Shown one piece after another: positions 55,633 to 64,000 of a stretch of DNA of 64,000 nt. Source of the DNA: Odoribacter sp. (GTDB taxonomy: Bacteria; Bacteroidota; Bacteroidia; Bacteroidales; Muribaculaceae); assembly GCA_023663145.1 (NCBI GenBank), contig JAMPHZ010000004.1, positions 40,341-104,340 of the forward strand, read 5' to 3'. Numbering within the stretch: position 1 is the stretch's first letter; every line of letters begins with the position of its first letter. The position numbers and the translations under genes were made by a program. The notes beneath the pieces were generated by a model, which saw nothing but the letters and a program-made list of their open reading frames with translations, made no database searches and was not told the DNA's origin.

Positions 55633-56051
55633 TGAGTAGAAAAAATACACCTGAAAATATAAGTACTCTTGGAGAGGATGATATTTTTGTATTCGGAAGC
55701 AATCTGCAGGGGTTGCATATGGCTGGAGCGGCACGTGTAGCATATGAGAAATTTGGGGCGATATTGGGACACGGTGTCGGGATACAAGGCCAATCATATG
55801 CCATACCTACCATGATGGGCAGTGTTGAGGCTATAAAGCCATATGTCGACGAGTTTGTCAGCCTTGCCCGCGAATGGGATCAGAATACTTTCTATGTCAC
55901 ACGGGTAGGCTGCGGTATAGCAGGATTTTCCGATGAAGAAATAGCGCCGCTGTTTGATGAGGCCTATGATCTTTATAATGTCTGTCTTCCTAAATCATTC
56001 ACTGATATTATCGAACGCAACCGAAAGGCGAAACAATGGAAGAGTCGTTGA
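55632..56051 (+). CDS. A1S_2505-like (phage-type) protein
   Basis: The 139 residues carry a distinctive N-terminal motif: DDIFVFGSNLQGLHMAGAAR, then FGAILGHGVGIQGQSYAIPT. This matches a small family known mainly from phages and mobile DNA as A1S_2505-type non-structural proteins. The glycine-rich pattern suggests a nucleotide-binding fold, but no reaction is known to me. It overlaps the PH gene by 1 bp and the HD gene by 16 bp. Confidence 0.72.
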   Translation: MSRKNTPENISTLGEDDIFVFGSNLQGLHMAGAARVAYEKFGAILGHGVGIQGQSYAIPTMMGSVEAIKPYVDEFVSLAREWDQNTFYVTRVGCGIAGFSDEEIAPLFDEAYDLYNVCLPKSFTDIIERNRKAKQWKSR

Positions 56052-56656
56052 TAAACTACGTGGAAACTGCTGTTCTGCCGTTGTACGATAATTTTGACGC
56101 AGCTCATCAGCGTAATCATGCCGATATGGTTATCGAGCAAAGTCTCGCAATGGCGTCAGATTTTGATGTAAATAAAGATATGGTTTATGTTGTCGCTGCA
56201 TATCATGATATCGGTATGGTGCAGGGACGTGAATCGCATCATCTTGTGTCGGGAAAGATGGTCCGGGAAGATATGAGACTTCGTGATTGGTTTGGTGAGG
56301 AGCAGATAGAGATCATGGCTCAGGCCTGTGAAGATCATCGGGCATCGTCAGGTAGCGAGCCGAGAAGTATCTATGGGCTGATAGTGGCTGAGGCTGACCG
56401 ATTCATTGATCCTGATACGGTTATTCTCCGCACCTTGCAATATGGGTTTGACCGGTATCGAGGGCTTGACAAGGAAGGCCATTGGCAGCGCACCCGCAGC
56501 CATCTTAATGAAAAATATGCCGAAGGGGGCTATCTTAAACTTTGGTTAGAGAACAGCCCTAATGTGTCGCGGTTAAAAAAACTTCGTGAAATTATAAAAG
56601 ATGAAACCCGGTTAAGGGAAAAATTCGATCATTTTTATGATGCTTTAAACAGATAG
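56036..56656 (+). CDS. HD-domain phosphohydrolase
   Basis: The 206 residues contain an HD metal site: H28 (QRNHADMV), H57-D58 (AAYHDIGM) and D121 (VAEADRFID), with a second histidine in EDHRASS. HD proteins cleave phosphoester or nucleotide bonds. The substrate is unknown. The start lies inside the end of the A1S_2505-like gene, so translation is coupled. The C-terminal part is helical and charged. Confidence 0.85.
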   Translation: MEESLINYVETAVLPLYDNFDAAHQRNHADMVIEQSLAMASDFDVNKDMVYVVAAYHDIGMVQGRESHHLVSGKMVREDMRLRDWFGEEQIEIMAQACEDHRASSGSEPRSIYGLIVAEADRFIDPDTVILRTLQYGFDRYRGLDKEGHWQRTRSHLNEKYAEGGYLKLWLENSPNVSRLKKLREIIKDETRLREKFDHFYDALNR

Positions 56657-56671
56657 AGTTAGGAAGATATT

Positions 56672-57043
56672 ATGAATATTGAGGATGTCAGAAACTATTG
56701 TTTGTCAAAACCATACGTTACTGAGGATATGCCGTTTGGGCCTGAATATGTCGTTTTCAGGATAGGTGGCAAGATTTTCTGTTGTCTTGCCCTTATACTT
56801 GGGAATGTGGTTCAGCTGAAATGGAATCCCGAAGAGTTTGATGCGGCCATAGAGGAATTTCCATATCTGCACCAGGCCTGGCACTGGCATAAGCGCCATA
56901 TGATTCAATTTAATCTTGATGAGCCCTCTGTGCCGGATATCATAGTTATGCATCTGATAGATCATTCCTATGCATATGTAAGAGGAAAGTTGCCTAAGAA
57001 AATACAGAATCAATATGCTTCCGGCGATCCCGTATTCGATTAA
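56672..57043 (+). CDS. MmcQ/YjbR family protein
   Basis: The 123 residues match the MmcQ/YjbR family: NIEDVRNYCLSKPYVTEDMP, FGPEYVVFRIGGKIFCCLAL, LKWNPEEFDAAIEEFPYL and HLIDHSYAYVRGKLPKKIQ. The fold resembles a double-wing DNA-binding motif, and a role in DNA interaction is suggested for the family but not proven. It begins 15 bp after the HD gene and ends the operon. Confidence 0.85.
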   Translation: MNIEDVRNYCLSKPYVTEDMPFGPEYVVFRIGGKIFCCLALILGNVVQLKWNPEEFDAAIEEFPYLHQAWHWHKRHMIQFNLDEPSVPDIIVMHLIDHSYAYVRGKLPKKIQNQYASGDPVFD

Positions 57044-57134
57044 GTCTGCTGACCGTGGCTGCAGGTGTCATCAAAGCCGTAAATAAGCCGTGGCATATAC
57101 CTGTTTTTACATGGAGTGTCGCCTGTGTTGATGG

Positions 57135-57800
57135 TTAGAAGTAATAAGTCAGTCCTACGCTTGCACGATTCTCACGGAAGCTGATGCTGCCACGCAGTAA
57201 ATCTGTCACTCCTACAGCGCCTTCCATGCTTACCATGAAATCTCCGATGGGGAATCCGATGCCGATTTTCCAGGCGAGATCGACGGGGTGTTGGTTGCCT
57301 TCTTCAAATAGGTTCCAACCGATGTCGTTATTGTGTTCATCGTGAGCCTTGGCTCGCCCTTTTAAGGTTATATTGAGTTCGGGGCCGGTGAAGACAGTCA
57401 TTGACATACGTTCACTGACATTGAATGTATATCCTGCCTCGACGGGTATGCGTAATCCCAGTTTGTGACAAGGGGGATTGGCCGTGGAGTAGGTTGCATC
57501 GCTATTTGTAAAGGTGATATCGTATTTGTATGTGTCGTAAAAGAATGAGATGCCGGGTTCGATGTATAAGTTGTGATTGAGGTATATGTTGTAGACTGCA
57601 CCGAGTGTGAATCCGTATCCGTTATGGAACATGTCTGCCGAACCGCCTTCATAATGGTATCTGCCCGGTATGTTTATGTCGAAAGCGGCGCGTATGCCCC
57701 ACATTGGACTTGTGAAGTCGGTGTTGTCTTGTGCATGTACTGTTGTTGTGGCACGCCAGATACATGCGGCGCAGAGTAGGATCCGACATAGCTTTTTCAT
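57135..57800 (-). CDS. Outer membrane beta-barrel (porin-like) protein
   Basis: Counted from the ATG at 57800, the protein has 221 residues. A signal peptide (MKKLCRILLCAACIWRATTT, ending near VHAQ) precedes short alternating strands typical of an OmpW/OprF-like or PorT-like barrel. Examples are FTLGAVYNIYLNHNLYIEPG, KLGLRIPVEAGYTFNVSERM and the C-terminal ASVGLTYYF, whose terminal aromatic residue is the usual barrel signal. A longer frame with a GTG start would overlap tRNA-Leu, so it is rejected. The transported substrate is unknown. Confidence 0.82.
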   Translation of the reverse strand: MKKLCRILLCAACIWRATTTVHAQDNTDFTSPMWGIRAAFDINIPGRYHYEGGSADMFHNGYGFTLGAVYNIYLNHNLYIEPGISFFYDTYKYDITFTNSDATYSTANPPCHKLGLRIPVEAGYTFNVSERMSMTVFTGPELNITLKGRAKAHDEHNNDIGWNLFEEGNQHPVDLAWKIGIGFPIGDFMVSMEGAVGVTDLLRGSISFRENRASVGLTYYF

Positions 57801-57860
57801 AAAAGATAGGTATGATATATATAACGGTGTGTGCGCGAAACTTATTGTGGGGAGGATAAA

Positions 57861-57901
57861 AAGAAAAGCTTGCGAGTCGCTAATGCAACTTGCAAGCTTT
57901 C
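57861..57901 (-). terminator. Terminator of the tRNA-Gly/Gly/Leu transcript
   Basis: On the minus strand AAAGCTTGC ... GCAAGCTTTT forms a 9-10-bp stem followed by a T-rich tail (CTTTTTA). It lies just after tRNA-Leu. Confidence 0.7.
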
Positions 57902-57906
57902 TGAAG

Positions 57907-57990
57907 TGTCCGAGATGAGATTCGAACTCACACAGCCTTTCGGCCACTACCCCCTCAAAGTAGCGTGTCTACCAATTCCACCACCCGGAC
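57907..57990 (-). tRNA. tRNA-Leu (anticodon GAG)
   Basis: This is an 84-nt class II tRNA on the minus strand with acceptor GTCCGGG/CTCGGAC and discriminator A. The anticodon stem CTACT/GGTAG surrounds TTGAGGG, giving anticodon GAG, which reads CUC and CUU. The variable arm is long and the T arm contains TTCGAAT. Confidence 0.94.
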
Positions 57991-57999
57991 ATTAGGGAG

Positions 58000-58072
<73 letters not shown>

Positions 58073-58097
58073 ATTACATCATGTTAAAAGTTCGTCG

Positions 58098-58170
<73 letters not shown>

Positions 58171-58204
58171 ATGGTAGGCAAAGGGCGTTTTCCCGTTTGC
58201 GATG

Positions 58205-58234
58205 CAAAGGTAGGCATTATTTCTGAATCTGCAA
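58205..58234 (-). promoter_or_regulatory. Promoter of the tRNA-Gly/Gly/Leu cluster
   Basis: On the minus strand TTG (58232-58234), 19 bp, then TACCTTTG (58205-58212). The first tRNA begins 35 bp downstream. Confidence 0.7.
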
Positions 58235-58304
58235 GCGTTTTTGCTGAAAAAAATTCAAAAATGGTGCATTTTTTTTGAGGTTGTAAAATGTGTGTGGCGC
58301 GTTC

Positions 58305-58928
58305 TTAAGAGTTATATGCATCACTTTCAAGTATTTGGGCTGAAAGTGTGTCTGCGGTGTGAATAAGCGGCACAAGTGGCGATTTTTTCTGAGCAAGGCG
58401 GTATGACTTGTCCATTTCTATACTTTGTGCAGGAAGGTCCCATGGTCCCATGTGCCATCGGATGGCCAGAATTTCGTCATCCTCAAGGTCAAGGCCTGCC
58501 CGTAAAAGCATCATCACAGACTTTTCGCCGTGCCCTACGGGTAGGTTTGAGTAGTCTACTTCGTATCCTTCAACACTCTCCCACTGTCCTATTTCGTTTT
58601 TCTGTTTACGCAGGGTGCGGCGGTATATGTCGGCCTTGCATATGTCGTGAAGCAGGGCTGTGATGGCGATTGATTCAGGCGCGAGAAAATCTTCAGTGTC
58701 GGGTCGCATCGCTACTATTGACTTGCGCAGTTCCATGGCCATGTCGTAGACGCTGAGCGAATGGAGTGTCAATCCGCCAGGAAAACAGAAATGGTTACGG
58801 GCCGAAGCCGGAGCTTCGAAAAATTTGAGTTCGTCAAGGTATTTGATTATGTCTTCTATGTTTTCTATGCCGGTCGAGCGCAATATGGTGCAGAAGCGTT
58901 CGCGATTGGACTTGATGTCTGTTCCCAT
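58305..58928 (-). CDS. HD-domain phosphohydrolase
   Basis: The 207 residues have an HD metal site with H56 (LTLHSLSV), H94-D95 (ALLHDICKAD), HG at VGHGEKSVMM and D193 (LIHTADTLSA). The overall pattern resembles the HD domain of YhaM-like exoribonucleases, but the nucleic-acid-binding domain of those enzymes is missing. Hence the substrate is unknown. It starts 6 bp after the cardiolipin synthase gene and the two are probably co-transcribed. Confidence 0.85.
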   Translation of the reverse strand: MGTDIKSNRERFCTILRSTGIENIEDIIKYLDELKFFEAPASARNHFCFPGGLTLHSLSVYDMAMELRKSIVAMRPDTEDFLAPESIAITALLHDICKADIYRRTLRKQKNEIGQWESVEGYEVDYSNLPVGHGEKSVMMLLRAGLDLEDDEILAIRWHMGPWDLPAQSIEMDKSYRLAQKKSPLVPLIHTADTLSAQILESDAYNS

Positions 58929-58934
58929 TTTAAA

Positions 58935-60380
58935 TTATAATATTGGACTTAGCAGGCGTACGATTGACTCTATGGCGCGCCGGTAAAGCGGTCGGCGGCG
59001 CCAGCTTGTCGGGGTGATGCGTGTGCTGTTGTTTATGTCGTTACGGAAGATCTCAAGCATCCGTTCGTTGAATTTGCGCGAGTAGAAGAATAGATTCCCC
59101 TCGAAGTTGTGCTCAAATGAACGGAAATCAAAATTTGTGGAGCCGATTGTTACGAATTCATCATCTATAATTATGACTTTTGAGTGTAACATGCCGGCAT
59201 CGTAGAAGTAGAATTTTACGCCCGCTCTCAGGCATTCGGTGATGTATGAGGCGGAAGCGAAGTCAAGCAGCAGCGAGTCACTTTTCCTTGGTAACATGAT
59301 GCGTACATCTACATGAGCCAGGGCCGCCGTGTGGAGGTCTTTGAGCAGGGCATCGGTAGGCAGAAAGTAGGGGGTCTGTATGTAGATGCGGCGTTTTGCG
59401 TTGGCTATGGCCTTATGGAACATCAAGGCGATGTTGCTCCATTGTGATGTGGGACCGGAGGTCAGTAACTGTGCGCCAATATCGCCCGGAAATGGCTGGG
59501 AGGCTACGGCTGTTTCTGTTATAAGCGGTTGCCCCATGAAATGCCAGTCGACGGCAAAGGCATATTGGAGTGCCGCCACCACCGGACCCGCGACACGTAC
59601 ATGGGTGTCGCGCCATGAGGCGAATTTGCCGCCGGTGATGTAGCGGTCGGCGATGTTCATTCCGCCGCAGTATCCTACAGTGCCGTCAATAACGCATATT
59701 TTGCGGTGATTGCGCCAGTTGATGCGTGTGCCGAGTTGAGGGAAGGTAACCTCGAAAAAGGGATAGATCTGCACGCCGGCTGCTTTCATACGCTTGAAGA
59801 ACCTGTTTTTCACAGTAAATGATCCAACGTGGTCATATATCACGCGTACTGCCACTCCTGCGCGTGCCTTTTCGATAAGAATGTCGGCGATCTCGTTGCC
59901 TATGTTGTCGTTTTCGAATATATAGTACTCGATGTTTATGTAAGCGGTGGCGTTGTTGAGATCTCGTTTTAAGGCCTCAAATTTTTCAGCGCCATTGGTG
60001 AATATATCAACCCGGTTACCACTGTAATAAGATGCACGCGTGAGTGAATGGGCGAGCACTACCTGCTGGAATGATTCCGGCGACAGGCTCAGGCTGCGTA
60101 TGTCGGTGGTGTGTGGTGCCTCGCGTTTCTTGAGCCTTCGCCGGTTGCGGCGCGACATCTTGCGGGTGTTCTGTATATTGCGGCCAAAGAAGATATAGAG
60201 GACAATACCCACCATAGGCAGCAAAAGGAGCACCGTCACCCATGCCAGCGACTTTACGGGGTTGCGGTTTTCAGAAAGCACAACCACGATAATCGATATC
60301 ACAGTGAGGGCGTACAGGATGAACATGGTGTTCCTAAGCCATGTCAAGTCGAAGCCTTGTGCCAAAGAATCAAACATCAA
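58935..60380 (-). CDS. cls: Cardiolipin synthase
   Basis: This enzyme joins two phosphatidylglycerol molecules into cardiolipin at the inner membrane. The 481 residues have two N-terminal membrane helices (about 16-35 and 45-65) and two HKD phospholipase D motifs: H225-K227-D232 in NHRKICVIDG and H399-K401-D406 in LHSKVIIIDDEF. This is the full-length ClsA type. A long gap (155 bp) separates it from the S41 protease. Confidence 0.94.
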   Translation of the reverse strand: MMFDSLAQGFDLTWLRNTMFILYALTVISIIVVVLSENRNPVKSLAWVTVLLLLPMVGIVLYIFFGRNIQNTRKMSRRNRRRLKKREAPHTTDIRSLSLSPESFQQVVLAHSLTRASYYSGNRVDIFTNGAEKFEALKRDLNNATAYINIEYYIFENDNIGNEIADILIEKARAGVAVRVIYDHVGSFTVKNRFFKRMKAAGVQIYPFFEVTFPQLGTRINWRNHRKICVIDGTVGYCGGMNIADRYITGGKFASWRDTHVRVAGPVVAALQYAFAVDWHFMGQPLITETAVASQPFPGDIGAQLLTSGPTSQWSNIALMFHKAIANAKRRIYIQTPYFLPTDALLKDLHTAALAHVDVRIMLPRKSDSLLLDFASASYITECLRAGVKFYFYDAGMLHSKVIIIDDEFVTIGSTNFDFRSFEHNFEGNLFFYSRKFNERMLEIFRNDINNSTRITPTSWRRRPLYRRAIESIVRLLSPIL

Positions 60381-60464
60381 TGCAAGTTAGTTACAATTTG
60401 TGAATCTGAATACTTGTTTAACATGATTTAACACTGGATTGCCCGCGATTTTCTGCTTGAAAAA

Positions 60465-60511
60465 ATCAATCCGGCTCCCACAGGTGTGTAATCTATGAAA
60501 GCCGGGTTGAT
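60465..60511 (-). terminator. Terminator of the S41 protease gene
   Basis: On the minus strand ATCAACCCGGCT pairs with AGCCGGATTGAT with one mismatch, followed by TTTTTC. It lies 24 bp after the stop codon. Confidence 0.7.
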
Positions 60512-60535
60512 AAGGTTGTATTACGGAACTGATGG

Positions 60536-63500
60536 TTATTTCTTTTCCGAATCGAGTTTGTTGAGCAGATGCTCTACGGATTTGGCGATCTGGGCATCAA
60601 TGCCGGCGTTGATATCCGCGGGTGAGTTATAGATTATGACATCGGGGGTGAGTTGATGATTCTCGAGCACGTTGCCTTGCATGTCAACTGAAGTCACTTG
60701 TGGAATGCCGAAAATGATCGAGGGGTCTATCTGACCTTCCCACCACACGGCGGTCATTGTGCCGGGAATAGGGGCGCCGATGACTTCTCCAAGCCCAAGG
60801 GTCTGGTACACGAAAGGAGAGCCGTGTGCGTCAGAATAATTTGATTCATTGACAAGCATTACCGACGGTTTAGTCCATTGTGAGAATGGTTCGGAGCCTA
60901 TATATTGGCCGCGGGGCTTGAACTGTACATATTCTTTGCCTCCGAGCAGCAGTGCGAGGTCGTTGTGTAGCCATCCGCCACCGTTGTATCGGGTGTCAAC
61001 GATTACAGCCTCGCGGTTACGGTATTTCCCCAGGAGTTCTGAATAAACAGTGCGGAAACTTGGTGAATCCATGCCTTCAACATGCACGTAGGCTATGCGG
61101 CCTCCGGATAGGGAGTCTACCATCGCCTGATTGCGGCGTACCCAACGGTGATAGAGCAGGTCACTTTCAGCATTGCGAGAGATTGGCTTTATTTCTATAT
61201 TGCGTTCTGAGCCGTCGGCAGCAGAGCGGACTGTTAGACGGACCCGCTTACCGGCCTTATCGGCGAGCAGCGGGAAGTAATCCATGCCTGCCGTAACCGG
61301 TGTGCCGTCAATGGCGAGTATGATGTCTCCGGATTTAACGCCGGCCTTGGCCGTCGAGAGGGGGCCTCCGGCGATAGCTTCGGCAATCATCAGTCCATCG
61401 CCGGTGTAGTCAGTGTTGAAAAATGCGCCCAGCGATGCTGTGGGGTGGGTTACAGATGCGTAATGGCGGCCACCGGTGTGTGAGGCGTTCAGTTCACCGA
61501 GGATCTCACTTAGCAGTATGGCGAAGTCCTCGTTGTTATTTATATAAGGCAGGAAGCGGCGATAGTTCTTGCCATATGCCTCCCAGTCAACTCCGTGCAG
61601 GTTGGCATCGTAAAATTTAGCCTTGACCTGCGAGAGCATGTGGTCATAGATATATTCGCGTTCGAGCGATGGGTGGCGGTCATAAGGTGCTTCAAAGGTG
61701 ATAGCTTCTACAGAGCCGCCGGCAAGGTTGACTTTCGACATGCCGCGACCTGAGATCACGAAAATATTCTCGCCTTTTGCGTCGGGTTCGATGCCGCCGT
61801 TTACATCGCGGGCAAGAACCTTTGTCTCGTCTTCGCGCAGGTCATATACCATGAGGTTGGCATCGCCGGCGTTGTCAACCGCCACATAATAAAGTTTTGA
61901 GCCGTCGGGTGCAAGATAATAGTCGCCTATTGTGGTAGAGCGAGGGGTGAGTCGCATGATGCGCAGGTTACGGTTGGCGAGGTCAAATGCAGGTTCTTTT
62001 ACTTCGGGCTCTTTGTCCTTGTTTTTATTTTTGTTCTTATTCTTGTTTTTGTTTTTGTCGGAAGAGGAATCATCCACATCGTCTTTCTCTTCATTTTCCT
62101 TGGCCATGGCGGCTTCCTCGGCTGTGAGATTTATCTTATCGAAGGCTTCGGGTGTGAGAGCCATGAAAAGGATGTCGCTTTGTGTACCCCATGATCCGTG
62201 TGACCGCATGCCATATCGGTCGCTTTCCCATGTTATGGCTTCGCCGTCAAGGGCCCAACGGGGATTGCCGTCGGAGTATCCGCTTTCGGTGAGATCTACA
62301 AGGCCGGTTCCGTCGGCGTTGAACATGGCTATGTCGATATTATTCCATCCGCCAATGCCAATGTAGCTCGCGAGCAGTCGTTTTGAATCGGGGCTCCATG
62401 TGAAGTTGACATCGCCGTCACTGTATGAATAGTTGAATTTTCCGTCAAGTGCGGTATTCACAACCTTTGAGTCGATGTCGATTACCCTAACTGCCGTACG
62501 GTTCTCAAGGAATGCTACCTTTTTCCCGTCGGGGCTGAAAACCGGCTGCTGGGCTGTAGTCTCGCAGCTGTAAAGAGGCGTTTCAACAAGATCGGTGGCG
62601 TAGGTGAATGACTTTTCGGCGGGATTCTTAATGGTGGTGGTGAACAGCTGCCATTTGCCGTCGCGTTCGCTGTCATAAACCAATGTGCGGCCGTCGGCGC
62701 TGAAACTTATGTTGCGTTCCTGCCCCGGAGTGTCGGTGATGCGTTTGGTGGTGGGGTATTCAACTGAAGTTACGTATACATCGCCGCGTATTACAAATGC
62801 AACTTCCTTGCCGTCAGGACTCACAGCCATTGATGTGGCCCCATTGGTGCGGGTCTGCATTACCAGGTCGCTGTCATAATCATCGGCTATTATGGTCACG
62901 GGCACCTTCACGGGCTGGCTGCCGGGTGTGAGGGTATAAATCTCGCCGTTCCAGCTGAATGCCATGCGGTCGCCACTCTTGTTGGCGCTGAGTGAGCGCA
63001 CAGGATGATCTTTGAATGCTGTTAGCTGCCGCTTGTCGGTGCCTGACAGATTGCGTGCGTATACGTTAAGGGTACCGTCTTCCTCGCTCACATATACAAA
63101 TGAGTTGTCGCCGGTCCACACCGGATTCTGGTCGTTGCCGTTGAATGTCGTGAGACAAGTGTATTTGCCGTTGTCAAGCAGCCAAATGTCGCCGGTGCTT
63201 GACGAGCGTTCGTGCTTGCGGTAGGCGTTTTCATAGCCTTTCTTGTCCTGATATAATATGCGGCCGTCAGGGCTGATGCTTACCGCCTGCATCGTGGTTG
63301 GCGAGATCATGGCTGCGCGGCCACCTTTGGTGCCAACGGTATACAGCTGCCTTCCGAAGTCTCCGGTGGCCGCTTCGCGGGCCGGAGCATAGTTGGCCGC
63401 GAATGCTATGGTAGAGTCGTTGAGCCATGCCATCGGTGTTTCGGCAGCTGAGTTTGTGGTTAGGCGCCGTGGAGTGCCTCCTGTGGCATTTACCACGAAG

Positions 63501-63781
63501 ATGTCGGCAGAACCGTCGCGGTCACTGGCAAAAGCTATCTGAGAACCGTCAGGGCTCCACACCGGATAAGAGTCATATGCCTTGTTGGAAGTAATCTGTC
63601 GGGCAGTACCTCCGGAGGCGGGTATCGTAAATATATCGCCCTTGAATGTGAAAGCGATGGTAGCGCCGTCAGGAGATATGGCCACATTGCGCAGCCATAG
63701 CGGTGTGCCGGTATCATCGGCAGCCTTGACGCCCAATGCCGCCGCGGCGGCCAAAGCGGTAATAAAAATCTTTTTCATCAA
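60536..63781 (-). CDS. Tricorn-like S41 family protease with N-terminal beta-propeller
   Basis: The 1081 residues are a secreted periplasmic or surface protease. The signal peptide ends near VKAAD (residue 21). Residues about 25-530 contain repeated TolB/WD40-like blades (PVWSPDGSQIAFASDRDGSA, and many SPDGK repeats). After about residue 560 there is a low-complexity Lys/Asn stretch, then a second propeller section. A PDZ-like domain follows (about 800-860, GVKSGDIILAIDGTPV), then an S41 peptidase domain with VIVDTRYNGGGWLHNDLALLLGG and MLVNESNYSDAHGSPF, where the catalytic Ser lies. Substrates are not known. It has its own promoter and terminator. Confidence 0.87.
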   Translation of the reverse strand: MMKKIFITALAAAAALGVKAADDTGTPLWLRNVAISPDGATIAFTFKGDIFTIPASGGTARQITSNKAYDSYPVWSPDGSQIAFASDRDGSADIFVVNATGGTPRRLTTNSAAETPMAWLNDSTIAFAANYAPAREAATGDFGRQLYTVGTKGGRAAMISPTTMQAVSISPDGRILYQDKKGYENAYRKHERSSSTGDIWLLDNGKYTCLTTFNGNDQNPVWTGDNSFVYVSEEDGTLNVYARNLSGTDKRQLTAFKDHPVRSLSANKSGDRMAFSWNGEIYTLTPGSQPVKVPVTIIADDYDSDLVMQTRTNGATSMAVSPDGKEVAFVIRGDVYVTSVEYPTTKRITDTPGQERNISFSADGRTLVYDSERDGKWQLFTTTIKNPAEKSFTYATDLVETPLYSCETTAQQPVFSPDGKKVAFLENRTAVRVIDIDSKVVNTALDGKFNYSYSDGDVNFTWSPDSKRLLASYIGIGGWNNIDIAMFNADGTGLVDLTESGYSDGNPRWALDGEAITWESDRYGMRSHGSWGTQSDILFMALTPEAFDKINLTAEEAAMAKENEEKDDVDDSSSDKNKNKNKNKNKNKDKEPEVKEPAFDLANRNLRIMRLTPRSTTIGDYYLAPDGSKLYYVAVDNAGDANLMVYDLREDETKVLARDVNGGIEPDAKGENIFVISGRGMSKVNLAGGSVEAITFEAPYDRHPSLEREYIYDHMLSQVKAKFYDANLHGVDWEAYGKNYRRFLPYINNNEDFAILLSEILGELNASHTGGRHYASVTHPTASLGAFFNTDYTGDGLMIAEAIAGGPLSTAKAGVKSGDIILAIDGTPVTAGMDYFPLLADKAGKRVRLTVRSAADGSERNIEIKPISRNAESDLLYHRWVRRNQAMVDSLSGGRIAYVHVEGMDSPSFRTVYSELLGKYRNREAVIVDTRYNGGGWLHNDLALLLGGKEYVQFKPRGQYIGSEPFSQWTKPSVMLVNESNYSDAHGSPFVYQTLGLGEVIGAPIPGTMTAVWWEGQIDPSIIFGIPQVTSVDMQGNVLENHQLTPDVIIYNSPADINAGIDAQIAKSVEHLLNKLDSEKK
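62013..62059. repeat. Hexanucleotide-type repeat inside the S41 protease gene
   Basis: The coding strand encodes about seven Lys-Asn pairs in a row, in the hydrophilic link between two propeller sections. The underlying repeat unit is AA(A/G)AA(C/T). Such a tract can change length by slippage, in steps that keep the frame only if multiples of three are lost or gained. Confidence 0.7.
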
Positions 63782-63877
63782 TCAAAAAATGTATGTTTTA
63801 TTTATTTGACGCAGAAAGTGCTGAAAAATGACATGACATATGTTTTTTCAATTGGTTTTTATGGTTGCGCCATATGG

Positions 63878-63908
63878 CAAAGTTAATCATTATTGGTAAA
63901 TAGACCAA
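63878..63908 (-). promoter_or_regulatory. Promoter of the S41 protease gene
   Basis: On the minus strand TTG (63906-63908), 20 bp, then TAACTTTG (63878-63885). It ends about 97 bp before the ATG, leaving a leader of some 85-90 nt. Confidence 0.75.
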
Positions 63909-63967
63909 ATATTGATCAAAATCATGACGTAACACCGTTAAACACTTAAATAAAGTTGTTAATTATC

Positions 63968-63998
63968 TTGGGCTTGTGAAAAAAGATAATTAAATTTG
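63968..63998 (+). promoter_or_regulatory. Plus-strand promoter at the right edge
   Basis: TTG (63968-63970), 20 bp, then TAAATTTG (63991-63998). It matches the Bacteroidota pattern and would transcribe to the right, out of the window, divergent from the S41 gene. Confidence 0.65.
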
Positions 63999-64000
63999 CA

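Noticed and set aside
57801..57947. Longer GTG-started form of the outer-membrane barrel protein
   Set aside because: It would overlap tRNA-Leu and its terminator. The ATG at 57800 directly starts a normal signal peptide.

Overview
The window is chromosomal DNA of a member of the Bacteroidota, most likely order Bacteroidales and perhaps a gut Muribaculaceae-type organism. The support is: promoters of the Bacteroidota form (TTG, about 20 bp, TAnnTTTG), an ATP synthase operon in the order D-C-B-E-F-H-A-G, an 11-subunit complex I with a fused NuoCD and no NuoE/F/G, a sigma/anti-sigma/outer-membrane-receptor cluster, a PorD (DUF4835) gene, and a secreted glycoside hydrolase with a C-terminal T9SS-like sorting region. 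The family-level placement is inference.

Region by region. 1-17230 (minus): one continuous respiratory gene block, nuoA-B-CD-H, then the whole ATP synthase set atpD-C-B-E-F-H-A-G, then nuoI-J-K-L-M-N, with nuoN cut by the left edge. The ATP synthase operon sits inside the complex I operon, so the main proton pump and the main proton consumer would share a transcript. 17633-19879 (plus): a zinc-type ABC transporter binding protein and ATPase without a permease, then guanine deaminase. 20194-23850 (minus): an ECF sigma factor, a short anti-sigma-like protein and a large outer-membrane receptor. 24216-30750 (minus): a tightly coupled housekeeping chain dnaN, DEDDh exonuclease, coaBC, porD, recN, rlmB. 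30978-34592 (minus): grpE, dnaJ, an atypical SDR protein, and ispE. 34672-37440 (plus): a secreted GH13 alpha-amylase-like enzyme. 37441-41922 (minus): a lipid kinase, a MATE exporter and an OPT transporter. 41983-46153 (minus): parA, parB, a DUF5683 protein and a LysM lytic transglycosylase. 46382-53066 (minus): a 49-residue membrane protein, an AlkD-like protein, surE, an ABC-F ATPase, glmM, a DUF4827 lipoprotein and an nrnA-type phosphoesterase.

53230-57043 is the accessory part. It holds a DUF4373-like gene whose promoter lies inside a palindrome, a tRNA-Ser, and a 1-kb scar with a partial tRNA-Ser copy, GTGTAGC repeats and gene fragments that looks like the remains of an integrated element. 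A compact four-gene plus-strand operon follows (bacterial PH-domain membrane protein, A1S_2505-like protein, HD hydrolase, MmcQ/YjbR protein). 57135-63781 (minus) holds an outer-membrane beta-barrel protein, a tRNA-Gly/tRNA-Gly/tRNA-Leu cluster, an HD protein, cardiolipin synthase and a tricorn-like S41 protease. A clear plus-strand promoter at the right edge points to a divergent gene just outside the window.

The strongest unusual signal is the atp-inside-nuo arrangement. Next are the tRNA-Ser scar with its neighbouring four-gene operon. No CRISPR array, rRNA gene, intact transposase or intact integrase was seen.
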